The notes below the pieces were generated by a model. The model ran no database searches. It was given only the letters and a program-made list of their open reading frames with translations, and was not told the DNA's origin. Of a DNA stretch of 14,295 bases, positions 7,671 through 14,295 are shown piece by piece. This DNA is from Euryarchaeota archaeon UBA169. Lineage in GTDB: Archaea; Thermoplasmatota; Poseidoniia; MGIII; CG-Epi1. Numbering within the stretch: the first letter of the stretch is position 1; every line of letters begins with the position of its first letter. The stretch spans positions 1 to 14,295 of the forward strand of contig DAEH01000011.1 in assembly GCA_002497685.1 (NCBI GenBank), in the 5' to 3' direction. The position numbers and the translations under genes were made by a program.

Positions 7671-8150
7671 ATGGCTATATTATCTGATAGAAGTATCATT
7701 AAATTAGTCGGAAGTAATGAAATTAGTATTCAGCCTTTTGATAAAAAAAACCTAACGCCAAATGGATATGATTTAACTGTAGAAGAAATAGAAATACCCG
7801 AAAAGATGAAATCTAATAAAGGGAATATTACTATACCCCCTGGAGAAAGATTTGCCATATCAACAAAGGAAGTAATTTCTTGTGGTGAAAAACATTGTGC
7901 TCAATTATGGTTGAGGACCAGCTGGGCTCGTAAGGGAGTCATTTGTAGCTTTGGAAAAATTGATTCCGGGTTTAAAGGTAACTTAACTCTTTTAGGATTC
8001 AACTCCAGCAGTAAAAATGTTGATATCAGTATTGGAAATACCTTTGCACAAATTGTTTTTGAAGAACTTAGCACTTCTGCAGATGAACTATACGATGAGC
8101 GAAGTGGAAATTACCAGAATCAAAAAGGCATCACTTGGTCTAAAGAATAA
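7671..8150 (+). CDS. dut: Archaeal-type dUTPase of the dCTP deaminase/dUTPase family
   Basis: The 159-residue protein has the trimeric dCTP-deaminase/dUTPase fold: ILSDRSI at the N-terminus, PFDKKNLTPNGYDL (about 22-35), LRTSWARKG (81-89), GKIDSGFKGNLTL (95-107), a G-x-x-x-AQIVF strand (122-130) and a C-terminal GNYQNQKG tail that normally closes over the nucleotide. The glutamate that activates water for deamination (E138 of E. coli Dcd, in a VLEFYN-type strand) falls at L108 by alignment, whereas D98 in IDSGF is retained. This matches the archaeal dUTPase subfamily of the dCTP-deaminase family, so hydrolysis of dUTP to dUMP is the likelier activity, preventing uracil incorporation into DNA. 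Many annotations would call it dCTP deaminase. It starts directly after the HMG-CoA reductase stop with no separate promoter or clear Shine-Dalgarno site, suggesting co-transcription. Its 3' end overlaps the convergent HAD gene by 11 bases. Confidence 0.85.
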   Translation: MAILSDRSIIKLVGSNEISIQPFDKKNLTPNGYDLTVEEIEIPEKMKSNKGNITIPPGERFAISTKEVISCGEKHCAQLWLRTSWARKGVICSFGKIDSGFKGNLTLLGFNSSSKNVDISIGNTFAQIVFEELSTSADELYDERSGNYQNQKGITWSKE

Positions 8151-8901
8151 AATCTACTAATTCTTCAAATCCTTGATTTGCATCTTTTTTTGTAATATAA
8201 GAGGGTAAATTAGCCATAATATCTACATATTTTTCAATTGACTTAACACCTACTGACAAAGGATATTCTTTGAACATTGGCTCATCATTTGGAGAATCAC
8301 CAATGTATATGCATTCGTCATAGTCGATATTCCAACTATTCAAAAGTTTGTTAGACATTTCTCGTTTGCTATAGTTACCGTACCATATGTTTAAATGAAT
8401 ATTAGATATTGCAGCATTAGCTCCTTTACTTATACAAAAATTATGGATTCGTTGAACTTTTGACATAGGCATCGAATACTCTTCGGAAATGTCTATAGCT
8501 AAATCCCATTGTCTGAATTCCTGATCAGCAGCTAAATGAACTTCACCAAATTCTACTTTTATATCTTCTAGTAGTGATTTAAGAAATTTATTGGATTTTC
8601 TTAAATTTATAGACTTGTCAAATATCTCTCTTTGCATCTTACCATTTATCAAAGAATAAGAGAATGCACCATTTTCGCCAATTACCGAATCTACTGGCCA
8701 CCACCTAGCTATCAAATCACACCAACCTGCTGGCCTACCTGTAACAACCACTGCTTTGATTCCATTTTGAACTACTCTTTCTAGGCAACTATATGTTGAG
8801 GATTGAAGGCTATCATTATCCACAAATGTACCATCTAAATCAAACAGTAATATCTTAACTTTTTCTAAACTAGTTTTATCCAATTCTCTTAAAGGTTTCA
8901 T
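8140..8901 (-). CDS. HAD superfamily (IIB, Cof-like) phosphatase
   Basis: The protein has 253 residues from ATG 8901. The HAD motifs are all present: motif I FDLDGT (nucleophile D21, acid/base D23), motif II VVTGR (T54), the motif III lysine probably K179 in the YSKREM stretch, and motif IV GDSPNDEP (D202, D206). The IGENGA segment after motif II and the cap of about 100 residues between motifs II and III are typical of subclass IIB, which includes sugar-phosphate phosphatases such as phosphomannomutase-like, sucrose-phosphate and mannosyl-3-phosphoglycerate phosphatases. The substrate cannot be read from the sequence. The frame extends four codons upstream to TTG 8913, but ATG 8901 is preferred because a TATA-like element lies 22-30 bases before it. 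The gene is divergent from the prenyl synthase gene and convergent with dut. Confidence 0.88.
   Translation of the reverse strand: MKPLRELDKTSLEKVKILLFDLDGTFVDNDSLQSSTYSCLERVVQNGIKAVVVTGRPAGWCDLIARWWPVDSVIGENGAFSYSLINGKMQREIFDKSINLRKSNKFLKSLLEDIKVEFGEVHLAADQEFRQWDLAIDISEEYSMPMSKVQRIHNFCISKGANAAISNIHLNIWYGNYSKREMSNKLLNSWNIDYDECIYIGDSPNDEPMFKEYPLSVGVKSIEKYVDIMANLPSYITKKDANQGFEELVDFIL
8185..8191 (+). terminator. Possible oligo-T terminator for the HMG-CoA reductase-dUTPase transcript
   Basis: A run of seven T on the plus strand lies 35 bases after the dut stop, inside the antisense of the HAD gene. Archaeal RNA polymerase can terminate at such T tracts without a hairpin. In the HAD frame this is simply a lysine-rich KKD stretch, so coding use alone could explain it. 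Confidence 0.25.
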
Positions 8902-8922
8902 TGAACTTACCAAAAAACCTAA

Positions 8923-8931
8923 TTTTAAATA
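8923..8931. promoter_or_regulatory. Shared TATA-like element of a divergent gene pair
   Basis: The near-palindromic ttttaaata lies in the 65-base space between the HAD gene (start 8901, minus) and the prenyl synthase gene (start 8967, plus). It is 22-30 bases before the HAD ATG, the right place for a leaderless transcript. In the other direction it predicts a start near 8953 and a leader of about 14 bases carrying an aaaaggt sequence before ATG 8967. The palindromic core could bind TBP in either orientation. Confidence 0.45.
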
Positions 8932-8966
8932 CGCTTCGGCAAGTTACGAACTCCCAAAAGGTAAAC

Positions 8967-9983
8967 ATGCCATCACTATACGGAGCAGTCAAAAGCAAAA
9001 CTGGAGAGCTTCTACAAGATAGTATGGAATACTGTAAAGGAGCTCTACAATCGGTATCTAGATCTTTTGCCTTAACAATTCCACTAGTTGAAGAAAATAT
9101 ACTAGGGCCGATAATGGTTGGGTACTTAGAAGCTAGGATTTTAGACACATTTGAAGACGATATCGGAAGAAGAGAGATAAGTTTAGAAGAAAGAATCGAA
9201 GCTATGAACATGTTAATGGATATTTTGGAAAATCCAAATGCTGAAAGTACTAAGGAAAAAATTGATATTCTGACTGGCTCAGCCGATGAAATGGTTCAGA
9301 ATCCTAAATACCGAGATTTAGTTAAAAATATGAAAAGTGTTTTAGCTGTTCACAGTAGTTTTGATGAAGCAACAAAAGAATGCATGGTAAGATGGCTAAA
9401 AGAAATGAATTTTGGAATGCAAAAATTCCTTAAACAAGAAGTTTACTCCTTTGATGACTTAGATGAATATTGTTACTATGTTGCAGGAACTCCCTCTGGA
9501 TTTCTAACTGAACTAATAAGAAAAAGGTCAAAGGATTTATCTGATAAAAACTCAGCAATACTAAAAGAAAACGAAAGGGATTTCGGATTATTTCTTCAAA
9601 AAGTAAATATAATTAGAGATTTCCGTGAAGACATTCTTGATAATGAAAAAATATTTTGGCCTGGTTTCTTATTTGAAAAATATCAAGTAAAACCCGAAAA
9701 ATTGTTGAATGACATAAATGAAGGAAAAGCTATGCCAATACTTGATTACATGCTTGACAATGCTTGCAAGCATATTGAACCTGTGAAGGCTTATCTTAAC
9801 GCAATACCAGATGAATATGCTGGATTCCGTGCTGGCGCTGCAGTTAATTTTGCAATGGGAGTCGCAACACTTGACACTATGAGAAGTAACAGAGATGTTT
9901 TCTTTGGTGATAAACCTGTAAAGATTTCACATGAATCACGAGACAACATAATCTCAGACCCTCTTGGTTTTGTATCTAACTGA
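8967..9983 (+). CDS. Squalene/phytoene synthase family protein (squalene-synthase-like)
   Basis: This 338-residue enzyme should join two prenyl diphosphates head-to-head. The substrate-binding flap SRSFALTIP is at 31-39. The first aspartate-rich motif, in LEARILDTFEDD, supplies D60 and D64. YCYYVAGTPSGF is at about 169-180, and the second motif DFRED supplies D218 and D222. A following IFWP at 229-232 is characteristic of squalene synthases rather than bacterial CrtB. There is no C-terminal membrane helix, unlike eukaryotic squalene synthase. A C30 product (squalene, used in archaeal membranes) is my preferred reading, but C40 phytoene for carotenoid or retinal synthesis cannot be excluded. 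ATG 8967 is chosen over TTG 8901, because the extra 22 residues would overlap the promoter and the start codon of the divergent HAD gene. HMG-CoA reductase, which feeds the same pathway, lies about 1.3 kb upstream. Confidence 0.88.
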   Translation: MPSLYGAVKSKTGELLQDSMEYCKGALQSVSRSFALTIPLVEENILGPIMVGYLEARILDTFEDDIGRREISLEERIEAMNMLMDILENPNAESTKEKIDILTGSADEMVQNPKYRDLVKNMKSVLAVHSSFDEATKECMVRWLKEMNFGMQKFLKQEVYSFDDLDEYCYYVAGTPSGFLTELIRKRSKDLSDKNSAILKENERDFGLFLQKVNIIRDFREDILDNEKIFWPGFLFEKYQVKPEKLLNDINEGKAMPILDYMLDNACKHIEPVKAYLNAIPDEYAGFRAGAAVNFAMGVATLDTMRSNRDVFFGDKPVKISHESRDNIISDPLGFVSN

Positions 9984-9984
9984 A

Positions 9985-9994
9985 CTTTAATATC
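9985..9994 (+). promoter_or_regulatory. Candidate TATA box of the M6 protease gene
   Basis: The element ctttaatatc is centred 26-27 bases before GTG 10016, directly after the prenyl synthase stop. This spacing is what a leaderless archaeal transcript would need and supports the GTG start. No Shine-Dalgarno site precedes it. Confidence 0.42.
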
Positions 9995-10015
9995 TAAGCC
10001 ATAAAATACATAATT

Positions 10016-13000
10016 GTGTACTTGAGATACTTTTCAACTTTAGGACTGCTCTTTTTAGTCATTATTACAATGCATACAGCTAGCGCAGCACCTAGTACAG
10101 GGACCATAAATGTTGCATTTATCATGTCTGGTTTTGAAGACCAAGACTTCCAAAGCGAACATAATCAAGATTACTTTGAGGGTATTGCATTCAATAGTTC
10201 CGATTCTATGCGGGATTACTTTGATGAAGTTTCTGGAAGTGCTCTAAATATTGAGGGTGAAGTTTTTGGACCATACACACTAGATGGTAATGCGGCAGAA
10301 TATTCAAGCGGAAGTGACTTTGTGCGGGATAGTGTAGAAATTGCAGACGAAGATATATACTATCCAAACTTTGATGCTGTAGTTGCAATTCATTCTGGAC
10401 CTGGGGGGGAATCTACTGGTGATAGTAATGATATTTGGTCAGCTCACTGGCCAAGTATTACAATAAATACTGATGACGAAGACGAGAATGGTGATGATCA
10501 TGTTGTTAGAAGAATAACTCAAGTTCCTGAATATCAGGAATCTAGCGGTGAAAGAAACCCATTAGGTGTATGGTGCCATGAATTCGGCCATGAGCTAGGA
10601 TTGCCTGATTTCTATGATACTGATGGAAGTTCAGAAGGTGCTGGCAATTGGGCCGTAATGGCTGCAGGATCATGGGGGAATAACGGTGAGACTCCAGTTT
10701 ATTTTAGCGCATTTTCAAGATACTGGTTGGGATGGGAAGAGCCTATACTTATCGAAGATGATGTTATAAATTTTGTTATAGAACCAGTTTCCGAAGGTGG
10801 GAAAATTTACAAATTACCTATCCCTGGAAATTTTACAGGGTCAAAACAATACTTCTTACTTGAAAATAGACAACAAACAAAATATGATACATACATTCCT
10901 GGAGAAGGACTTTTGATTTGGCATATCGATGAAGAAATTATGGATTCAAAATGGAACTCTAATACGGTCAATAATGATGAGGAACATAAGGGAATGGATT
11001 TAGAGGAGGCCGATGGAGATGATGACTTAGATAGTAAAGCCAATCGTGGAGATGATGGTGATCCTTATACTTCAGGATCTTTTAGCAAAGACACATACCC
11101 CAATTCATTAGCATATAATGATACTGAGTCTGGATGGAAAATTGAGAATATAGAGGTTGACGGAGATAATATTGTTGTAGATATTAAATTCTTATCAAAA
11201 CCCCATGCAATAGCTGATGCAGATGATGCTGTAGTAACTGAAGGTGAAGCTTTACAATTTTATGGTGATGAGTCTTGGGATGAGGACGGGGAAATTGTAA
11301 ATTATACTTGGGATTTTGGCGATGGAAGATATAACTATACGATAAATCCAATACATGCCTTTATTGAAAATGGTGAATACAATGTAACTCTAACTGTAAG
11401 AGATAATAATGGCCTTGAAGACATATATCTTTTAACTATATTTGTTAACAAGCCACCTATCGCAAACGTAACCATTTCAAGCTATACTGTAATGCTAGGT
11501 GAAAGTATAACATTTGATGCTACAGATTCATATGATTTAGATGGTGAAATTGAATTCTACTATTGGAATTTTGACGATGGAAGGACATCAAATCAGATGC
11601 TAAAGGAACACACGTACAGCGATTCAGGAATTTTCAATGTTTCTTTGAAATTAATAGATAATTTAAATGATATAAGTACTACATACTACACCATAGAAAT
11701 TATCAATTTATTGCCCAAAGTAGACTTTATAGTTACTCCAGCCAACGGAAATACACTTACATTATTTGAATTTATTGACTCATCTATTGATGCTGATGGG
11801 GAAATTGAAGAATGGCTATGGAACTTTGGAGATGGAAACTCATCAAACGAAATGAATCCTACACACTATTTTGCATTTCCGGGATACTATAACATAACAT
11901 TAACACTAAAAGATGATCAAAACGGACTAAATTCATCTAAAATAACAATGTATGTAGAAAATTCACCACCTAATCCAAACATTAACATAGAAGAGGGACT
12001 TATAATAGGAAATAATGAATGGAAAATACCCATAAATCGAGATATACGTATTGATGGTGGTGTATCAACTGATAAAGATAACACTATACTAACTTACCAA
12101 TGGAAATATGAATCTAATCTTTTTTACGGGAAATATTTAGACCTATTGTTTACAGAAGGTGAGCATGAAATCGAATTAACTGTAACTGATCCTAAAGGAG
12201 CAAATACAACTGAGACATTTAATTTAGTAGGAACAAACGTTCCAATACTTAACCTAAATTATGGCGAAATAAACCTTGTAATTAATCAAAATGTTGAAAT
12301 AACTAGTGATTATAATTGGGGAGAGATTAACCTATACCATTGGAAAGTGTATGAATCTAACACTTCTGATTTAGATTTAATATATGATGAAATTAATGTT
12401 AATATATCCAAGATTCTATCATTTAGTGAATATGGCAATTACAAATTAGTGGTATCTGGAAGAAGCTCAGATAGTAATCTCTGGACTGAAGATGTAGAGA
12501 GTACCATAACTGTATACAGTAAACCTACTGCATATTTTGAAGCTGATGATGAAATAAATGAGGGGACGTGGGTTAGCTTTAATGGAAGTAAGTCTACAGG
12601 TCTTGGCCTAACTTACACATGGACTTTGGATGGAAGTAGCTTAGGCAGTAATAATCCAATAATTTCGACATATATTGATTCAGGAGGATATCATTTGATG
12701 AATTTGACGGTTGAGCAAACTCCGGTAGGTATAGCCTATTATGAACTTGAAATTTATCTGAATTCTAAACCAACTGGCGTTTTGAAAACCACTCCATCAA
12801 TACCTAGAGTTGGGGAAGATTTTGAATTATATCTGAATGCCTTTGATGTAGAAACGGATGCGAATATTGAATATTTGAATATAAAAATTATTGATAATGA
12901 AGGAAAAGAAAGGGCAGAATTAGAATACTCTAACGAAGGCGCAAATTTCAATCTTGTGTTTGAAATAGAATATGCTGGACAAATTATGCTTAATTATTCT

Positions 13001-13486
13001 TTAATTGATGATAGTGGAAATCGAAATCAAAGTTTGAGTGCTATTGATGTTGTGGGTTGGGCAGACATCTATGTTAGCGATATGAAGATAACAGGTTCAA
13101 AAGAAAAAGGTTCAAAACACAAAATAGAAACAATTCTAACAAATTACAATGAAACATACAATAAAACTAATTACAATGGTAACACTGCAATAGGATATTA
13201 TGAACTCTTTATTGATTCTGAATTGGTGCATACTTCTTATTTTACTATACTACCAAAACAAAGTGAAAGTTTCATGTTCGAATGGGTAGCTACTGCAAAT
13301 TACCACGAATTTGAAGTTAAAACATATGTAAGTGAGAATGAAATTAACAAAGATAATAATAATTATGCTCAAAGTGAAATTTTTGAATCTGAAAGAAAAA
13401 GTGGATTCTTACCTAGTATCTCTTTACTTTTTAGCATAATAATTATTGTAACTATAACTGCGATGAGCCGCAGCAAACCTAATTAA
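10016..13486 (+). CDS. Membrane-anchored M6-family metalloprotease with PKD repeats
   Basis: This is a 1156-residue exported zinc protease of the immune-inhibitor-A (M6) type. Residues 1-24 form a signal peptide ending ASA before APST. The catalytic domain (about 31-392) begins with the family's NVAFIMSGFED strand and contains WCHEFGHELGLPDFYD: H188 and H192 bind zinc, E189 is the general base, and D198 sits where the third ligand of the HExxHxxGxxD form is expected. The Met-turn is VMAAGSW (214-220). PKD domains with W-x-FGDG-like cores follow at about 395-478, 480-564 and 567-648, with more divergent PKD-like domains at about 650-740 and 836-917 and a CARDB-like domain at about 1014-1120. 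One TM helix (about 1131-1150) and a short SRSKPN tail anchor it with the catalytic domain outside. N-x-S/T sequons are frequent. GTG 10016 is supported by the signal peptide and the TATA spacing. It probably digests extracellular protein for nutrition. The SepF gene follows after 22 bases. Confidence 0.93.
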   Translation: MYLRYFSTLGLLFLVIITMHTASAAPSTGTINVAFIMSGFEDQDFQSEHNQDYFEGIAFNSSDSMRDYFDEVSGSALNIEGEVFGPYTLDGNAAEYSSGSDFVRDSVEIADEDIYYPNFDAVVAIHSGPGGESTGDSNDIWSAHWPSITINTDDEDENGDDHVVRRITQVPEYQESSGERNPLGVWCHEFGHELGLPDFYDTDGSSEGAGNWAVMAAGSWGNNGETPVYFSAFSRYWLGWEEPILIEDDVINFVIEPVSEGGKIYKLPIPGNFTGSKQYFLLENRQQTKYDTYIPGEGLLIWHIDEEIMDSKWNSNTVNNDEEHKGMDLEEADGDDDLDSKANRGDDGDPYTSGSFSKDTYPNSLAYNDTESGWKIENIEVDGDNIVVDIKFLSKPHAIADADDAVVTEGEALQFYGDESWDEDGEIVNYTWDFGDGRYNYTINPIHAFIENGEYNVTLTVRDNNGLEDIYLLTIFVNKPPIANVTISSYTVMLGESITFDATDSYDLDGEIEFYYWNFDDGRTSNQMLKEHTYSDSGIFNVSLKLIDNLNDISTTYYTIEIINLLPKVDFIVTPANGNTLTLFEFIDSSIDADGEIEEWLWNFGDGNSSNEMNPTHYFAFPGYYNITLTLKDDQNGLNSSKITMYVENSPPNPNINIEEGLIIGNNEWKIPINRDIRIDGGVSTDKDNTILTYQWKYESNLFYGKYLDLLFTEGEHEIELTVTDPKGANTTETFNLVGTNVPILNLNYGEINLVINQNVEITSDYNWGEINLYHWKVYESNTSDLDLIYDEINVNISKILSFSEYGNYKLVVSGRSSDSNLWTEDVESTITVYSKPTAYFEADDEINEGTWVSFNGSKSTGLGLTYTWTLDGSSLGSNNPIISTYIDSGGYHLMNLTVEQTPVGIAYYELEIYLNSKPTGVLKTTPSIPRVGEDFELYLNAFDVETDANIEYLNIKIIDNEGKERAELEYSNEGANFNLVFEIEYAGQIMLNYSLIDDSGNRNQSLSAIDVVGWADIYVSDMKITGSKEKGSKHKIETILTNYNETYNKTNYNGNTAIGYYELFIDSELVHTSYFTILPKQSESFMFEWVATANYHEFEVKTYVSENEINKDNNNYAQSEIFESERKSGFLPSISLLFSIIIIVTITAMSRSKPN
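11198..11959 (+). repeat. Three tandem PKD domains (protein level)
   Basis: Three consecutive beta domains of about 80-85 residues share the pattern D-x-DG-E-I ... W-x-F-G/D-DG ... H-x-F/Y ... G-x-(Y/F)-N-(V/I)-(T/S)-L. They are residues 395-478 (WDFGDG), 480-564 (WNFDDG) and 567-648 (WNFGDG). PKD domains act as spacers or assist substrate binding in secreted proteases. Further degenerate copies follow to about residue 917. Confidence 0.85.
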
Positions 13487-13487
13487 G
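13480..13487 (+). promoter_or_regulatory. Weak candidate TATA element before sepF
   Basis: The sequence taattaag overlaps the M6 protease stop codon and is centred about 26 bases before ATG 13509. It could give sepF its own leaderless transcript. It is a poor TATA match, so read-through from the protease gene is equally possible. Confidence 0.25.
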
Positions 13488-13508
13488 ATACATTAGTTGG
13501 AAAGAAAT

Positions 13509-13865
13509 ATGAGTGCTGCACCACCACAAATGAGACGTATTCCTGATGAACAATTTTTTGACCTAAGAAGTTGGAATGCCGATAAAGCTGAAGATTATGG
13601 TGAAAAGGCATCCATGATTGTTCATACAATATTACTTAGTAAAAGTGATCAAGTGAATAGAATAACCTCAGAATTGCACGATGGCAATATAGTGCTTATT
13701 GATTTTACACCACTAACTTCAGATCAAGAAACATTACACAAGATTTTAGCTGAATTAGAGAGAGCAATAGCTGATATTGATGGAGATCTCGTTGGCGTTA
13801 GTCAAAAGTGGATTTTAGCCACACCCAATGGTGTAAGAGTTTCCAGAGAAAAATTAAAAGGTTAG
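13509..13865 (+). CDS. sepF: Cell division protein SepF, archaeal type
   Basis: The 118-residue protein has the SepF core (DUF552): YGEKASMIVHTILLSK (about 30-45), GNIVLIDFTPL (59-69), LAELERAIADIDGDLVGV (80-97) and a terminal WILATPNGVRVSREKL (101-116). In archaea with FtsZ, SepF tethers FtsZ filaments to the membrane and is often the main anchor, since FtsA is absent. The N-terminal 28 residues (proline-, arginine- and acid-containing) show no clear amphipathic membrane-targeting helix of the kind usually found at the start of SepF. ATG 13509 is preferred over in-frame TTG 13497 because a weak TATA-like element sits at the leaderless distance from it. The next gene begins one base after the stop, so the two are likely co-transcribed. 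No ftsZ is visible in the window. Confidence 0.9.
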   Translation: MSAAPPQMRRIPDEQFFDLRSWNADKAEDYGEKASMIVHTILLSKSDQVNRITSELHDGNIVLIDFTPLTSDQETLHKILAELERAIADIDGDLVGVSQKWILATPNGVRVSREKLKG

Positions 13866-13866
13866 A

Positions 13867-14295
13867 ATGAACATTGCAGTAATAGGTACTGGGATGGTTG
13901 GAAGACTAATTGCTGTAGAATTATCTAAAAAGTATCAGGTTTATGCAATAGACAATAACACAACAAATTTGAATATATTGAAAAAACTAAATAGTAACAT
14001 AATTACAAAGAAAATAGACGTGGAAAATGAAGATTTCTTGGAGTCCTTAGAGGATACCGAAATCATTGTCAATTGTGTTCCTGGATTTATGGGATTTGAA
14101 ACTTCGAAAAAGATTCTTGAAAAGAAAACATGTGTTGATATTTCATTCATGCCTGAGGATTGTAATAAACTAAATAATATTACAGATGAAGCTAAGACTG
14201 CGTTGTATCCGGATGCAGGAGTAGCTCCTGGACTAAGCAATATGATTGTCGGAAATCTAATAAGTAAGAACAATCTTAAAGAAATTAAGATAATG
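13867..14295 (+). CDS. Saccharopine dehydrogenase family oxidoreductase, 3'-truncated by the window
   Basis: A run of 143 in-frame codons reaches the right edge. The N-terminus is a Rossmann NAD(P)-binding fold: NIAVIGTGMVG (G-x-G-x-x-G at about 7-12), an acidic residue at the end of beta-2 (AIDNN) and an IIVNCVPGF strand (about 72-80). DAGVAPGLSNMIVGNL (about 118-133) is the PGL-x-N segment typical of the saccharopine dehydrogenase/Lys9 group (COG1748-like). Relatives include saccharopine reductase, lysine dehydrogenase and carboxynorspermidine synthase, and the missing C-terminal substrate domain would be needed to choose. ATG 13867 lies one base after the sepF stop, with an aaaggt sequence inside the sepF end as a possible ribosome-binding site, so translation may be coupled. 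Confidence 0.82.
   Translation, partial: MNIAVIGTGMVGRLIAVELSKKYQVYAIDNNTTNLNILKKLNSNIITKKIDVENEDFLESLEDTEIIVNCVPGFMGFETSKKILEKKTCVDISFMPEDCNKLNNITDEAKTALYPDAGVAPGLSNMIVGNLISKNNLKEIKIM

Noticed and set aside
7671..8150. Canonical dCTP deaminase (dcd)
   Set aside because: The fold matches, but the catalytic Glu position is Leu; archaeal dUTPase is the better reading.
8901..8966. TTG 8901 as the start of the prenyl synthase
   Set aside because: It would overlap the start codon of the divergent HAD gene and contain the TATA-like element. Family homology begins after ATG 8967.
13497..13508. TTG 13497 as the start of SepF
   Set aside because: ATG 13509 is a stronger codon and sits at the leaderless distance from a TATA-like element; the four extra residues add no recognisable feature.
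1..14295. Defence island, mobile element, CRISPR array, tRNA or rRNA
   Set aside because: No transposase, integrase, Cas or nuclease motifs, no direct or terminal repeats and no cloverleaf-like sequence were seen. Gaps between genes are all under 80 bases.

Overview
The window is AT-rich, densely coded DNA and contains no RNA gene, mobile element or CRISPR array. It is almost certainly archaeal. The evidence is an archaeal-type SepF, an archaeal-type dUTPase of the dCTP-deaminase family, large cell-surface proteins with signal peptides and C-terminal membrane anchors, and TATA-like boxes about 20-30 bases before start codons that mostly lack Shine-Dalgarno sites. The class II HMG-CoA reductase, PKD-domain M6 protease and HAE3-type RND transporter would fit a Thermoplasmatota-like euryarchaeote, for example a marine Group II/III (Poseidoniia-type) organism. 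That placement is an inference from gene content, not a phylogeny.

Layout: 1-2669 (minus) is the first ~890 codons of an RND/MMPL-type (HAE3-like) exporter that runs off the left edge. Divergent from it, 2744-6358 (plus) encodes a ~1204-residue surface protein with two copies of a galactose-binding-like module, Fn3/CARDB-like beta domains, a C-terminal transmembrane helix and, unusually, a short cytoplasmic tail with a Cys4 zinc ribbon. Then 6396-7670 is class II HMG-CoA reductase, followed with no gap by a dUTPase-like protein (7671-8150). A HAD-IIB phosphatase (8140-8901, minus) converges on the dUTPase gene with an 11-base overlap. Divergent from it is a squalene/phytoene synthase family enzyme (8967-9983, plus). 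Next come a 1156-residue membrane-anchored M6 metalloprotease with PKD repeats (10016-13486), SepF (13509-13865), and the first 143 codons of a saccharopine-dehydrogenase-family oxidoreductase (13867 to the right edge).

How the genes fit together: HMG-CoA reductase (mevalonate pathway entry) and the head-to-head prenyl synthase (a C30/C40 isoprenoid branch) suggest a loose isoprenoid neighbourhood interrupted by nucleotide and phosphatase housekeeping genes. The RND exporter, the large lectin-like surface protein and the M6 protease are all envelope or secreted functions. They make sense in a heterotrophic archaeon that degrades polymers at its surface. SepF links the right end to FtsZ-based cell division. 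I see no defence system or obvious novel multigene machine. The most distinctive signals are the zinc-ribbon tail and internal duplication of the surface protein, the loss of the deaminase glutamate in the dCTP-deaminase-fold protein, and two divergent gene pairs that may each share one TATA-like element.
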